A stretch of 64,000 bases of DNA, taken from the NCBI GenBank assembly GCA_964562455.1, contig CAZLTN010000020.1, forward strand, positions 6,236 through 70,235. The letters are read 5' to 3'. The stretch is from Ravibacter sp964562455. GTDB taxonomy: Bacteria > Bacteroidota > Bacteroidia > Cytophagales > Spirosomataceae. The notes beneath the pieces are model-generated. The model searched no databases. It worked only from the letters and a program-made list of their open reading frames with translations, and was not told where the DNA came from. Numbering within the stretch: position 1 is the first letter of the stretch; each line of letters begins with the position of its first letter. A program made the position numbers and the translations under genes. This document shows, in pieces, positions 18,203 through 27,291 of the stretch.

Positions 18203-19513
18203 TTATTTGTCCCTGAAAAACAGCGATACCGGCACTCCGCTAAAACCAAAATTTTCCCTCAGCCGGTTTTCGAGATAGCGCTTATACGGCTCCTGCACAT
18301 ATTTGGGATGGTTGCAGAAGAACACGAAGCTCGGGGAAGCCGAAGGCAATTGGATCATATATTTGATCTTGATGTATTTACCCCTGTAGGCCGGCGGATG
18401 GTGTTTTTCGATCTCAGCCTGCATCACTTCATTTAGCTTTGAAGTAGATATCTTCTTGGTTTTATTCTCGAAAACCTCCATTGCCTTTTCCATCACCTGG
18501 AAAATCCTTTGCTTGTTCAGAACGGAAACAAAAATGATGGGCAGGTCATTCTGGGGAGCAAGCCTTTCTTTGATCGTTTTCATCCATACATCGGCAGTCT
18601 TGGAATCTTTTTCGACGAGATCCCATTTGTTGACCATCAGCACAACGCCCTTCTTCGCCCGTTGCGCGTGCCCGATAATATTGACATCCTGTCCTTCAAG
18701 CCCTCTGGCCGCATCGATCACGACAACGCATACATCCGACTCCTCAACAGCCCTGAGCGACCGTAGCGTGGAATAAAATTCTATACTCTCGGCTATCCTG
18801 GACTTTCTCCTGAGGCCCGCCGTATCGGTCAGGATAAACTCCTTCCCGAACGCTTTATAGTGCGTATGGATAGAGTCGCGGGTAGTCCCTGCAATATCGG
18901 TCACGATACTTCGCTCCGTACCGGTCAGTACATTGAGGAACGACGACTTTCCTACATTCGGCCTACCGATAATGGCAATCCTCGGGATCCCTTCTTCAGG
19001 ATTTTCTTTACCCTCATCTTTAAAATAAGAAACTACTGCATCGAGCAGTTCCCCGGTACCTTCTCCCGTCTGCGACGATATAGCGAATATTTCGGAATCC
19101 ATTCCCAGCTCGTAGAACTCGGAAACAGTAAGCCGGCGATTATCAGTCTCCGCCTTATTGGCGACTATCAGAACCGGCTTATCGTAGCGTCTCAGCACAT
19201 TGGCAAACTCCTTATCGAGCTCTGTCAGTCCGGTGTCGGTATCTACCATAAAAAGTACTACCGTCGATTCTTCGATCGCCAGCTCCACCTGCTCGCGGAT
19301 AGCCTCCTCGAAAACATCTTCCGAGCCTACCACATACCCGCCGGTGTCGATGACAGTGAAAAACTTCTCAGTCCAGTCGGCATACCCGTAATGACGATCA
19401 CGGGTAACCCCGCTTTCATTATCCATAATCGCCTTACGCTGCTCTATAAGCCTGTTAAACAAGGTGGACTTCCCTACGTTCGGGCGCCCTACAATCGATA
19501 CTATATTTGCCAT
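18203..19513 (-). CDS. der: ribosome biogenesis GTPase Der (EngA)
   Basis: A 436-residue protein with two tandem G domains (GRPNVGKSTLFNRL and GRPNVGKSSFLNVL; DTGGY and DTAGL; NKAE and NKWD) and a C-terminal KH-like domain. Der acts in maturation of the large ribosomal subunit. The start at MANIVSIVGRPN (19513) matches the family; an in-frame extension of 21 codons would run into era. It follows era by 4 bases, so the two are co-transcribed. Confidence 0.97.
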   Translation of the reverse strand: MANIVSIVGRPNVGKSTLFNRLIEQRKAIMDNESGVTRDRHYGYADWTEKFFTVIDTGGYVVGSEDVFEEAIREQVELAIEESTVVLFMVDTDTGLTELDKEFANVLRRYDKPVLIVANKAETDNRRLTVSEFYELGMDSEIFAISSQTGEGTGELLDAVVSYFKDEGKENPEEGIPRIAIIGRPNVGKSSFLNVLTGTERSIVTDIAGTTRDSIHTHYKAFGKEFILTDTAGLRRKSRIAESIEFYSTLRSLRAVEESDVCVVVIDAARGLEGQDVNIIGHAQRAKKGVVLMVNKWDLVEKDSKTADVWMKTIKERLAPQNDLPIIFVSVLNKQRIFQVMEKAMEVFENKTKKISTSKLNEVMQAEIEKHHPPAYRGKYIKIKYMIQLPSASPSFVFFCNHPKYVQEPYKRYLENRLRENFGFSGVPVSLFFRDK

Positions 19514-19517
19514 AATG

Positions 19518-20435
19518 CTATTCTTTATACCCCAACTGCTTGAGACGAAGCTCATTGTTACGCCAATCGGGGTCAACTTTTACTCGTGTTTCCAGGAACA
19601 CCTTTTTTTGAAAAAAGGTCTCCAGGTCTTTCCTTGCCTGGATCCCTATCTTTTTAAGCATCGCTCCCTTTTCTCCTATCACAATGCCTTTCTGGCTGTT
19701 ACGCTCTACCAGGATTTCCGCCAGGATTACGATAAGATCTTCCTTTTCTTTAAATTCACGGACTATTACTTCGCTGCTATAAGGTATTTCCTGTTTGTAA
19801 TTAAGGAAGATCTTCTCCCTTATAATCTCAGACGCAAAGAACCTTTCGGGCCTGTCGGTAAGGTCATCGTCCGGGAAGTAGGCGGGATGCTCGGGCAGCA
19901 GGTTAACAAGGACGTCCAGTATCCCGTCTGTATTATAACGGTGAAGTGCCGATATGACGGCGACATGAACCGGGTTCATCACCTCTTTCCACTCGGCAAT
20001 CTTCGCTTCGATCGCCTGCTGGTCGGACAGATCCATTTTATTAAGCACCAGTACTACCGGGGCATCGGTCCTTTCCAGCAGCGGCAATGCTTCGTGGCTT
20101 GCAGCCTTTTCGCCCGGTTCGGTCACAAACAGGATGGCATCGGCGTCTTCCAGCGATCCTTTTACAAACGCCATCATGGAGTCGTGGAGCTTATAGGAAG
20201 ATTTCAGGATACCCGGGGTATCGGAATATACCAGTTGAAAGGGCGCCCCGTCGCTGACGCCATTCAGGATGCCCATGATCCTGTGCCTGGTCGTCTGCGC
20301 CTTGGAGGTCACGATCGAGAGCGACTCTCCTACCAGGACGTTCATCAAGGTCGATTTGCCTACATTGGGCTTTCCTATGATGCTCACAAAACCCGAACGC
20401 TGCCTGCCCGGCTGACTAACATGATTCGCTTCCAA
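19518..20435 (-). CDS. era: GTPase Era
   Basis: A 305-residue G protein with GKPNVGKSTLMN, DTPG, NKMD and a C-terminal KH domain, which binds 16S rRNA during small-subunit assembly. The start appears to be TTG (20435); no ATG is in frame before the G domain. Its promoter faces away from that of tRNA-fMet. It forms an era-der operon. Confidence 0.96.
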   Translation of the reverse strand: MEANHVSQPGRQRSGFVSIIGKPNVGKSTLMNVLVGESLSIVTSKAQTTRHRIMGILNGVSDGAPFQLVYSDTPGILKSSYKLHDSMMAFVKGSLEDADAILFVTEPGEKAASHEALPLLERTDAPVVLVLNKMDLSDQQAIEAKIAEWKEVMNPVHVAVISALHRYNTDGILDVLVNLLPEHPAYFPDDDLTDRPERFFASEIIREKIFLNYKQEIPYSSEVIVREFKEKEDLIVILAEILVERNSQKGIVIGEKGAMLKKIGIQARKDLETFFQKKVFLETRVKVDPDWRNNELRLKQLGYKE

Positions 20436-20481
20436 AATACGCTGGTTTTTAAAAAATTTGTCTGAGAAGAAAATGCTTTTG

Positions 20482-20489
20482 CAAAGTTA
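20482..20489 (-). promoter_or_regulatory. -7 element for era-der
   Basis: The - strand reads TAACTTTG, 46 bases before the era start. It lies back to back with the tRNA promoter. Confidence 0.5.
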
Positions 20490-20490
20490 G

Positions 20491-20520
20491 TTGTTTTTTA
20501 AAAATTCTTTACTACCTTTG
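20491..20520 (+). promoter_or_regulatory. promoter for tRNA-fMet
   Basis: TTG at 20491-20493 and TACCTTTG at 20513-20520 are 19 bases apart, the ideal Bacteroidota spacing. The tRNA begins 23 bases later. Confidence 0.65.
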
Positions 20521-20542
20521 CAGTCCCATTACATAACAATAC

Positions 20543-20615
<73 letters not shown>

Positions 20616-20620
20616 CGAAG

Positions 20621-20648
20621 AAAAGGTCGGCAAAGATGCCGGCCTTTT
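20621..20648 (+). terminator. intrinsic terminator after tRNA-fMet
   Basis: AAAAGGTCGGC pairs with GCCGGCCTTTT around a 6-base loop (one G:U pair) and is followed by a T-rich stretch. Confidence 0.8.
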
Positions 20649-20937
20649 GTGTTTTTGGATCAGCGCTTTGAACTGATCATTCCCGTCGGAAAATTCTACA
20701 AGACACCGGCTGGGCCGTCCGGCTCCGGGCAGATTATCTCCCTCAAGCCGGCCCCGGAGGCCCGGGTATAAATGTGTATTGGGTGACCGGAATATTAAAT
20801 CCATATAGAAGTTCAAGATTTTTTTAAAAGACATGGCCTTTCGACTCCCCCCACGTTTTTACAAACTCCGTAGTACTATATCCGTGTAATCAAGTAATTT
20901 CTAAAAAAGAAAAAATTCTTACAACTCGCACTGAGAC
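20649..20937 (+). other. spacer with a possible gene remnant
   Basis: No complete gene is visible. One + frame stays open from about 20641 to a TAA at about 20766 and reads like a protein C-terminus (FELIIPVGKFYKTPAGPSGS), but it has no start. It could be a decayed 3' end or chance. The rest is A/T-rich leader for the following gene, without a clear promoter match. Confidence 0.3.
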
Positions 20938-22179
20938 ATGCATTTTATGAAAAAATTTCTTAACCCGACAACACTGGTGACATTGTTGATATTGTCTGGC
21001 TCGCTCCTTACCCCTTCAAAAGCGCAACAACGTGTAAAAAATGCCCGGCATTCTGTAATCTATCATCAGCCGGGCCGCTTTGCCGGATGGCCTGCGAATA
21101 ACGGCGTCTATATCTTCGACGGCAATGAAATCCTTGTCGGATTTACTGAAGCGCAGTATCAAAAAAGAGACGGACACAATGCCAACAAACCTTTTTTAAG
21201 CTGGCTGGCGCGCAGCACGGACGGCGGAAAATCCTGGACAGCCGGCAATCCCGATAATTTTGCAGGAGATTTTGGCGATGTTCCCGATTTGAAAACCGTA
21301 GATGCCCCGATCAATTTTAAGCATCCGGGATTTGCCATGCGGGTAGTCGGCTCTGCCTATCACGGAGCGGAGGACAACAGGGCACATTTTTTCTACTCCT
21401 ATGACAAAGGAAAAACATGGCAGGGTCCGTATACCTTCGGAAATCTGCTCGCCTGGCCTGAGTTTTCAAACACGAAGCTAAACGCCCTGACGCCGAGAAC
21501 AGATTATATCGTTACAGGTGATAAAGAGTGCCTGCTGTTTTTCTCCATAAGAACGGACGAAGTATTTGCCTCCGACCGGCTTTTTTGCGTCAGGACAACA
21601 GACGGCGGGAAAAGCTTTCAATTTCAGGGTTGGGTAGTAGGACCTGCAGAAATCCCAGGGAACTATGTCAAAGTAAATTTATTTGACGATCCTGCCCGGA
21701 ATCCGTATGCAAATGAATGCCGCGCCGCTATGTCGCAATCCGAAAGGCTTGATGACGGCACCATCGTTTCGGTGATACGGCGGAAGTTCATTACAAAAGA
21801 CCGCAAGGAATTACATTGGCTGGACGCCTACTCTTCCGGTGATGGCGGAAAAACCTGGCGGTTCCTGTCTAAAATAGCTGATACAGGAGGCGAAAACGGT
21901 AATCCTCCGGCTTTTACAACCACCAAAGACGGTCGCCTGTGCGTCGTGTATGGAGAGCGGGACCATGGCACTATCCGCGTGATCTACAGCTCCGACAAAG
22001 GTAAAACTTGGAGCGCTCCTCAAATCCTGATGGACGGCTTCTGGTCGGAAGACATGCAGCTCAATGACCTGGGCTACCCGCGCGTCGTACGTCGCAAAGA
22101 CGGCAAAATGGTGGCCATGTATTATTACTCTACCAAAGAAAAGCTCCACCACCTGCGGGCTACAATCTGGGAGCCATAA
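20938..22179 (+). CDS. secreted BNR/Asp-box (sialidase-fold) protein
   Basis: A 413-residue exported beta-propeller protein. After a signal peptide (residues about 1-29, ending KAQ) come five Asp-box motifs: STDGGKSW (near 93), SYDKGKTW (near 154), TTDGGKSF (near 220), SGDGGKTW (near 303) and SSDKGKTW (near 352). Such proteins include sialidases and other glycosidases, but Asp boxes are structural and do not prove sialidase activity; no arginine triad is assigned here. The start is ATG 20938 or 20947. It stands alone and converges on a membrane-protein gene. Confidence 0.88.
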   Translation: MHFMKKFLNPTTLVTLLILSGSLLTPSKAQQRVKNARHSVIYHQPGRFAGWPANNGVYIFDGNEILVGFTEAQYQKRDGHNANKPFLSWLARSTDGGKSWTAGNPDNFAGDFGDVPDLKTVDAPINFKHPGFAMRVVGSAYHGAEDNRAHFFYSYDKGKTWQGPYTFGNLLAWPEFSNTKLNALTPRTDYIVTGDKECLLFFSIRTDEVFASDRLFCVRTTDGGKSFQFQGWVVGPAEIPGNYVKVNLFDDPARNPYANECRAAMSQSERLDDGTIVSVIRRKFITKDRKELHWLDAYSSGDGGKTWRFLSKIADTGGENGNPPAFTTTKDGRLCVVYGERDHGTIRVIYSSDKGKTWSAPQILMDGFWSEDMQLNDLGYPRVVRRKDGKMVAMYYYSTKEKLHHLRATIWEP

Positions 22180-22200
22180 CATATAAGGCGGATCCGGGAC

Positions 22201-23937
22201 TCAGCCTTCCAGCCTGTACCGGATCCGTCTCACCTGTTCTTTTGCTGTCGGACAGAAAACAGCCAGTTTGTATTCGTTCCCCTTTTTCAGAACATTGCCG
22301 AAGTTTTCCTGCAGTAAAAATCCTTTTTTAAAGTATTCCCCGTCGACTACCATGTTGTACCGCCCGTTCCTTTGAGGGCGGGCAGCAAACAGGTAAATAT
22401 TAGCTTCATCGTAAACCACCACGTAAATACCCTCGAAATGATTGCCGACAGACGGGTATTCGTCCGTTCTGACATCCAGGCATTTACCCTGAAACCCCTG
22501 GCAATTTTCCGACTCCGATATTTCTACCTGCTCCAGTACCGGCGCTTCTTCCAGCGCCTTCCTCGTAAGCTGTGGAAAAACCTGGTGAAATACAAAAACC
22601 GGATCCGGGTTCGCGGCCATCGAATCGCTCAGCATCTTGCTTGCACCTTCATAAAATGCCGTATGGCGATAGATGACCCATTCCCCGTTATTTTTATAGT
22701 TAAACAGGCCGGCAATAAAATTGGATTTAAAATTGCTGAATTTCTCATAATAAGAATAATAGCCGAGAACAAGTATCACGAGGCTCATAATACCGAAAAC
22801 CAGGCCTACCAGCTTCTTCCTTTCGAAATAAATGAGGCAACCCCAGTATACTATTATCCAAAACAGCATGGAATAGATCTTATAACGGCTCGACAACGTA
22901 GTCATCGCCGCTCCCGCTGTCCTGGAGTAGGCCATTACCAGGGCTGTCACCAGGAGAAACGCCGCCATTCCCAGCCATGCGTATTGAATGTTCCTGCGGC
23001 CGGACTCTCCGTCCGGGCGGGAAGTATCTTTCAGAAATATTAATGATCCGTAACTGATCGCGGCAAATAACGTTACCCCGAGCAACGTCGCCGGGATATT
23101 GGCTGAAACAAAAGGCGAGTTGATATTTTCGCTGTAATCCAGAATCCCGCCGATAAACGCGAAAAAATTGTAGAGCAGGTACATCGGCTTTCTGAAATGC
23201 GCGCTGAACCCGAAAGCATCGGTACTGCTGGCGGAAAAGAAATTCATGAAGTACAACCCGATTGCCGCAACGCTTGCCAACCCCCATATAAAAGCTATCC
23301 TGAACCGCTTCTGATAAATCAATAACACAAGACCTACCAGGAGCACGAACATCCCGTTACCAAAGGAAAAAGTAGCCAGCAAGGCCGTAAACAACGGCCA
23401 CGCAATGCCAGATTCGCGATTACATGCCAGCAGGTAAACGGTCAGAAGACCTAAAAAAGCTACCGGCATATAAACTGTACTGGCTCCGGCCCAAAGGTTT
23501 CCCTCGTAGGTGACAGGGCTGAACAGGATCAGCACTACCGGGATCAGGAAATAGAGAGAGGCTCCGAGTTTCCTGATTACCTTCCAGAAAAGAATGGTAA
23601 ATGCGACCAGCGTCAGATTACCGATAAGCGCAATGGTAATAAAGTTGACATTACCTGTCAGCCAGTATGACAAAAGAGCGGAAAACCGGGAATAGACAAT
23701 ACGGTGTTCTACCCACTGCTGGGTAAGAAGCACGAAACGCTCATAAAATGTCGACGCATCCTTAAATTGTTGCGTGAAAAGCATCAGGCAATAGAGATCG
23801 TCTCCATTGGGGATATTCGCGGTATTGGCTATGATCAGCGAAAAGAAAAACCCGATAAGCAAAACGCATATTACGAGGGCGAGGTCATGCGCCGGTTTCC
23901 CGCGCAAGGAGCCATAGCTGCGACTTGTATTTTCCAA
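22201..23937 (-). CDS. polytopic membrane protein of unknown function (DUF6056-like)
   Basis: A 578-residue protein with about 10-11 hydrophobic helices followed by a soluble C-terminal domain of about 150 residues. The layout, and an acidic/aromatic stretch after the first helix (IPNGDDLYCLMLF), recall GT-C-fold membrane glycosyltransferases and the DUF6056 group. This is a resemblance only. The start is TTG at 23937. A promoter-like pair lies at 24008-24038. It stands alone, without surface-polysaccharide neighbours. Confidence 0.75.
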   Translation of the reverse strand: MENTSRSYGSLRGKPAHDLALVICVLLIGFFFSLIIANTANIPNGDDLYCLMLFTQQFKDASTFYERFVLLTQQWVEHRIVYSRFSALLSYWLTGNVNFITIALIGNLTLVAFTILFWKVIRKLGASLYFLIPVVLILFSPVTYEGNLWAGASTVYMPVAFLGLLTVYLLACNRESGIAWPLFTALLATFSFGNGMFVLLVGLVLLIYQKRFRIAFIWGLASVAAIGLYFMNFFSASSTDAFGFSAHFRKPMYLLYNFFAFIGGILDYSENINSPFVSANIPATLLGVTLFAAISYGSLIFLKDTSRPDGESGRRNIQYAWLGMAAFLLVTALVMAYSRTAGAAMTTLSSRYKIYSMLFWIIVYWGCLIYFERKKLVGLVFGIMSLVILVLGYYSYYEKFSNFKSNFIAGLFNYKNNGEWVIYRHTAFYEGASKMLSDSMAANPDPVFVFHQVFPQLTRKALEEAPVLEQVEISESENCQGFQGKCLDVRTDEYPSVGNHFEGIYVVVYDEANIYLFAARPQRNGRYNMVVDGEYFKKGFLLQENFGNVLKKGNEYKLAVFCPTAKEQVRRIRYRLEG

Positions 23938-24007
23938 ACAGAAAGTGATTTAATAAAAGCTTACCGCTGAACTGTCCGAACAGGAAGCACATTCTATCAA
24001 AATTGCT

Positions 24008-24038
24008 CAAAATTAAGCCTTTTACAGTCATGATCCAA
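24008..24038 (-). promoter_or_regulatory. promoter for the polytopic membrane protein
   Basis: On the - strand TTGG (24035-24038) and TAATTTTG (24008-24015) are 19 bases apart, about 70 bases before the start codon. Confidence 0.45.
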
Positions 24039-24104
24039 TAAAGGCATCCGGATCATCCCGGACCTGCGCCTGCGCACGAACCCGATACCAGGTCAGTACA
24101 AAAT

Positions 24105-24142
24105 AAGGAGCCTCTGCAGTCATGAGACTGCAGAGGCTCCTT
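24105..24142. terminator. strong hairpin after mscL
   Basis: A perfect 17-base stem (24105-24121 with 24126-24142) with loop ATGA. It is followed by A/T-rich tracts on both sides, so it can terminate transcription from either direction. It lies 16 bases after the mscL stop. Confidence 0.8.
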
Positions 24143-24158
24143 AAAAACCACAGTTATT

Positions 24159-24491
24159 CTATGCTTCCTTTTTCATGCTGTCGCTCAGCTTGGCTCTATT
24201 TGCCATTTTCACTATAAGGAAGATAACCCAGGCAATAAGAAGGAATTGGATCACCTGGTTCAAAAAGCTGCCGTACCTGATCGCTACTTCAGCAGTTTCA
24301 CCCTCAGCCTCCTTCAAAACGAATTTAAGCTGATCAAAATCCACCCCTCCGATAATCAACCCCAGGATAGGATTAATGATATCATCGACCAGAGAAGTGG
24401 TTATTTTTCCGAATGCGGCACCAATGATAACACCGACAGCAAGGTCGAGCACGTTACCCTGGGCAATGAAGGTTTTGAATTCTTTAAGCAT
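24159..24491 (-). CDS. mscL: large-conductance mechanosensitive channel MscL
   Basis: A 110-residue, two-helix channel subunit that opens under membrane tension and releases solutes during hypo-osmotic shock. The N-terminus (MLKEFKTFIAQGNVLDLAVG) and TM1 (VGVIIGAAFGKITTSLVDDI) are characteristic. It is shorter than the E. coli protein, mainly in the periplasmic loop and tail. It follows the DUF3078 and MscS genes on the same strand and is followed by a strong terminator. Confidence 0.96.
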   Translation of the reverse strand: MLKEFKTFIAQGNVLDLAVGVIIGAAFGKITTSLVDDIINPILGLIIGGVDFDQLKFVLKEAEGETAEVAIRYGSFLNQVIQFLLIAWVIFLIVKMANRAKLSDSMKKEA

Positions 24492-24527
24492 ACTAAAGAT
24501 TTTTAGGTTATTTGTTAAATTATAATG

Positions 24528-25445
24528 TTAAAAAGTGTATAAAAACCCTACAGACAATACCTGCGCCCATTGTACCTTCGCGATCTGGTCGTCATCATAC
24601 AGCATTATAACCCCAAGATTGACGTTGAAATATTTGTTTATTTTGGCCGTTATATTTGCATCAAGCCGATGGTCTGTATGAAACGCCGTATTTCTGTGCT
24701 TATTTGAAGCGGCAAACATCTGGTACCTCCATTTCAGGTTAATGTCTTTTGCTATATCCTTGTCAAAATTGGCGATCAATTGGGCGAGCGCTATTTCATT
24801 GCGAACCTTCTTCCCTATTGCCACACCATAATTTGTTTCACCCGGAGTATTCCGGTATAGTTCGGTGTCGGTTACAAAAGTCTGCCGCAGCGCCCCCGGC
24901 GAAAAGGTTACGAAGAAATACGGAACGGGATTGTACTGGATACCTATGGCCTCGGTCAGGTAACCGGGTGCCATAAAACTGGAAATTTTCTTGCGGATTT
25001 CCTTTCCGTCCGTGTCGGTTTCAAAGCTGTAGCCGGGTGCAAACTGGGTAAGGAAATTGATGTTTCCTACAAGGCTCCAGTTTTTACTTAGTTCGTAACC
25101 ATATTTGGAGTCAAAAAACAAACGGTCGAAGCTCTTGCGGGCAGCCAGGCCTTCATTTTTTACGATACCGTACTGGGACTGAAGATCGTTTCTCCAGGTA
25201 TGCTTACCTTTTTTAAACTCTCTTAATGCATTGAAAAACACACCTAAAGAGATTGAATTGACACCTCCCCCCGTCCAGGCGTTATTAAACGATCCCTGGT
25301 TGAAGTTTGCTCCAAATTCGGTCTTACTTTTCCATGTGGTATCTTTTACTGCTTTGGTCAGAGCGGCTATATCCGGATTTTGCGCCTGTGCTGCTAAAGC
25401 AAAGGTCAGACCGGCACATAAAAAACTGAATCTTAAAAACTTCAT
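24528..25445 (-). CDS. DUF3078 outer-membrane-type protein
   Basis: A 305-residue exported protein with a signal peptide (ending AAQAQ) and alternating aromatic/polar strands, ending in YTF as outer-membrane barrels do. The opening TTWKSKTEFGANFNQGSFNN is typical of DUF3078 in Bacteroidota. The molecular role is unknown. It sits between mscS-like and mscL genes with short gaps (37 and 36 bases), suggesting co-expression with osmotic-stress channels. Confidence 0.85.
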   Translation of the reverse strand: MKFLRFSFLCAGLTFALAAQAQNPDIAALTKAVKDTTWKSKTEFGANFNQGSFNNAWTGGGVNSISLGVFFNALREFKKGKHTWRNDLQSQYGIVKNEGLAARKSFDRLFFDSKYGYELSKNWSLVGNINFLTQFAPGYSFETDTDGKEIRKKISSFMAPGYLTEAIGIQYNPVPYFFVTFSPGALRQTFVTDTELYRNTPGETNYGVAIGKKVRNEIALAQLIANFDKDIAKDINLKWRYQMFAASNKHRNTAFHTDHRLDANITAKINKYFNVNLGVIMLYDDDQIAKVQWAQVLSVGFLYTF

Positions 25446-25482
25446 GAAACTGAATTAAAATTGAGTGTGAGAAAAAAACTGG

Positions 25483-26313
25483 TTAAGACTTGAATATTTC
25501 TACCCGTTGCGACTGAAAATACCTGAGAGGCAGTACAACACGGGCATCGTCGGTTTTGATAACCACGGAAAGATTGTCTATTTCTATAATCTCCCCTTTT
25601 ATTCCGTCGACTTTAACGATCTGTCCCACATTATATTTCTTCTTGCTGTAAAAAGAGGCGATAATATTACTCAATACATCTTTCGAGGCAAGACCATAGC
25701 CTATCGCGAAAGCGACCACTATTCCTCCGAAAATAATGATGAAACTCGATTCCAGCAGCTCGGTATTGATCCCGATCTGTGCAAGTGCCGAAATAAACGT
25801 AATGACCAGGAAGAACCCGAAGACCAGGTTGCCGATCAGCTTTGCGGAAGGAATGTTAAACGATTTACACAGCGTTATAACCCCCGACTTGATAATATCC
25901 GAAACGATAATCCCCACCTGCAGCATAATCGCCCCTGCGATAAGCTTCGGTATGAAGTTCACCACTGAAAGCACCATACTGGTAATGGTTTCCACACCCA
26001 GTATTTCGGTAGCAGCGGTGAGAAACATCAGGATAATAAAATAGTAAAGTGCCGTTGCTACCAGGCTGCTGAGCTTTATTTCCGCCTTGATCTGCTTGAT
26101 AAAGCCTATCTGGTTCAACCTTTCTCCTATCCTGTCGAATCCTACCCGGCCCAGGATATTCCTTACAATAGCCCTGATAAAATTAGCCACAAAGTAGCCG
26201 ATGAGCAGCACGACGATACACCCGATGATCCGGGGAACAAAATCAATAAACTGCGTAATAAGGGAGTTAAATGTATTTTTAAGAATATCCGTGATATTAT
26301 AAAAACTCTCCAT
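25483..26313 (-). CDS. small-conductance mechanosensitive channel (MscS family)
   Basis: A 276-residue membrane protein. It has an N-terminal conserved TM-helix repeat (FVPRIIGCIVVLLIGYFVAN, then a second copy near NFIPKLIAGAIMLQVG), further helices, and a glycine/alanine-rich pore-like helix (FGGIVVAFAIGYGLASKDVL). A short beta domain (VGQIVKVDGIKGEIIEIDNL) matches the MscS middle domain. It lacks the large C-terminal cage of E. coli MscS. It is part of a same-strand group with an ECF sigma factor upstream. Confidence 0.88.
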   Translation of the reverse strand: MESFYNITDILKNTFNSLITQFIDFVPRIIGCIVVLLIGYFVANFIRAIVRNILGRVGFDRIGERLNQIGFIKQIKAEIKLSSLVATALYYFIILMFLTAATEILGVETITSMVLSVVNFIPKLIAGAIMLQVGIIVSDIIKSGVITLCKSFNIPSAKLIGNLVFGFFLVITFISALAQIGINTELLESSFIIIFGGIVVAFAIGYGLASKDVLSNIIASFYSKKKYNVGQIVKVDGIKGEIIEIDNLSVVIKTDDARVVLPLRYFQSQRVEIFKS

Positions 26314-26341
26314 GAGGTGTTATGCGGTTTTTTTAGATAAG

Positions 26342-26542
26342 CTATTCATTATCTTGCGGTGTGCCGGAAATCGAGGAAATCGCTTTTATCGCTGCCATAA
26401 AAAAGCCTGCCCCGAAAAGCGTGACTACCTGGAGCGAATCCTTAATAAGGTCTATCTCCGACACCAGGCTCGTTTTAAGGTATTCAGGAACGCTCCCTTC
26501 CGCCTCAAGCTGCTTTAAAATATCACTGTTCGAATTATCCAT
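26342..26542 (-). CDS. small single-helix membrane protein after an ECF sigma gene
   Basis: A 66-residue protein beginning MDNSNSDILKQLEAEGSVPE, with one hydrophobic helix near residues 38-58 (LQVVTLFGAGFFMAAIKAIS). The ATG at 26542 is 4 bases after the sigma stop, so the genes are translationally linked. No known domain. The position suggests a regulator or membrane partner of the sigma factor or of the MscS channel that follows; this is inference. Confidence 0.65.
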   Translation of the reverse strand: MDNSNSDILKQLEAEGSVPEYLKTSLVSEIDLIKDSLQVVTLFGAGFFMAAIKAISSISGTPQDNE

Positions 26543-26546
26543 TCCG

Positions 26547-27146
26547 TCAGAATTTTGTAATGATCTCGGAAATGAGTTTTGCCAGGAAAGCAATCAGCAG
26601 TATCAATACTTCCAGGTATTTCTTCCGCAGGTTCTCGCGTGACCTCAGAAGCCGCATTTTCACCGCACTTTCAGTTATCCTGAAAACACTTGCTATATCG
26701 CGGATACTCAGGTCATCCAGGTATTTCATCATCAGGATACTCCTTTCTTCCGTAGAAAGATGATCGATGGCCCGGTGCAGCCTTCTCGCGTCCGTATCCC
26801 TTTCTTCGATGAGGACCGAAACATCCACATCTTCGTCTGCAACTTCCAGTTCTTCCTCGAGATTCGTTTCCCCACGCTTCTTATTGACCCTGAGCTGATC
26901 CATACAATAGTTATACGTAATGGAATACAGCCATGTCGAAAAACGCGCCTCTTCTTTAAAGCTTCCCAGCTTAAAGATCAGCTTCAAAAATATATCATGT
27001 GTAAAGTCTTCAGCGCGGGCACTGTCCTTAACCAGTGTCAGGCACTTCCTGTACACTTTGTCGGCGTAACGCTCATACAACTCCTCGAAAAAACTATTCT
27101 TCTGAGTGAGTACAAAAAGCCGGACTAATTCTTCGTCTGAATGCAC
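26547..27146 (-). CDS. ECF-type RNA polymerase sigma factor with hydrophobic C-terminal tail
   Basis: A 199-residue sigma-70 family protein. Region 2 (YADKVYRKCLTLVKDSARAE, then DFTHDIFLKL) and region 4 (LSTEERSILMMKYLDDLSIR, then DIASVFRITESAVKMRLLRS) are intact. The start is GTG. Unusually, the protein ends in a run of about 20 mostly hydrophobic residues (YLEVLILLIAFLAKLISEII), which could tether it to the membrane. It heads a group with a small membrane protein and an MscS channel, so it may control an envelope or osmotic response. Confidence 0.88.
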   Translation of the reverse strand: MHSDEELVRLFVLTQKNSFFEELYERYADKVYRKCLTLVKDSARAEDFTHDIFLKLIFKLGSFKEEARFSTWLYSITYNYCMDQLRVNKKRGETNLEEELEVADEDVDVSVLIEERDTDARRLHRAIDHLSTEERSILMMKYLDDLSIRDIASVFRITESAVKMRLLRSRENLRKKYLEVLILLIAFLAKLISEIITKF

Positions 27147-27233
27147 TTTGACTTTATTTACCTAAAGACTGAAAAATACAAAAAAAGTAACGACGGCACA
27201 CAGGAATATGAGTAGCAGAATAATCTGCATCAA

Positions 27234-27269
27234 AAAACGCTTTACTTTTCGAAAAAAGCAAAGCGTTTT
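27234..27269 (-). terminator. intrinsic terminator after tsf
   Basis: AAAACGCTTT pairs with AAAGCGTTTT, extended internally by CTTTT/AAAAG with small bulges. It lies 22 bases past the tsf stop. Confidence 0.7.
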
Positions 27270-27291
27270 ATAAAACAGGCGGTAAAAACGC

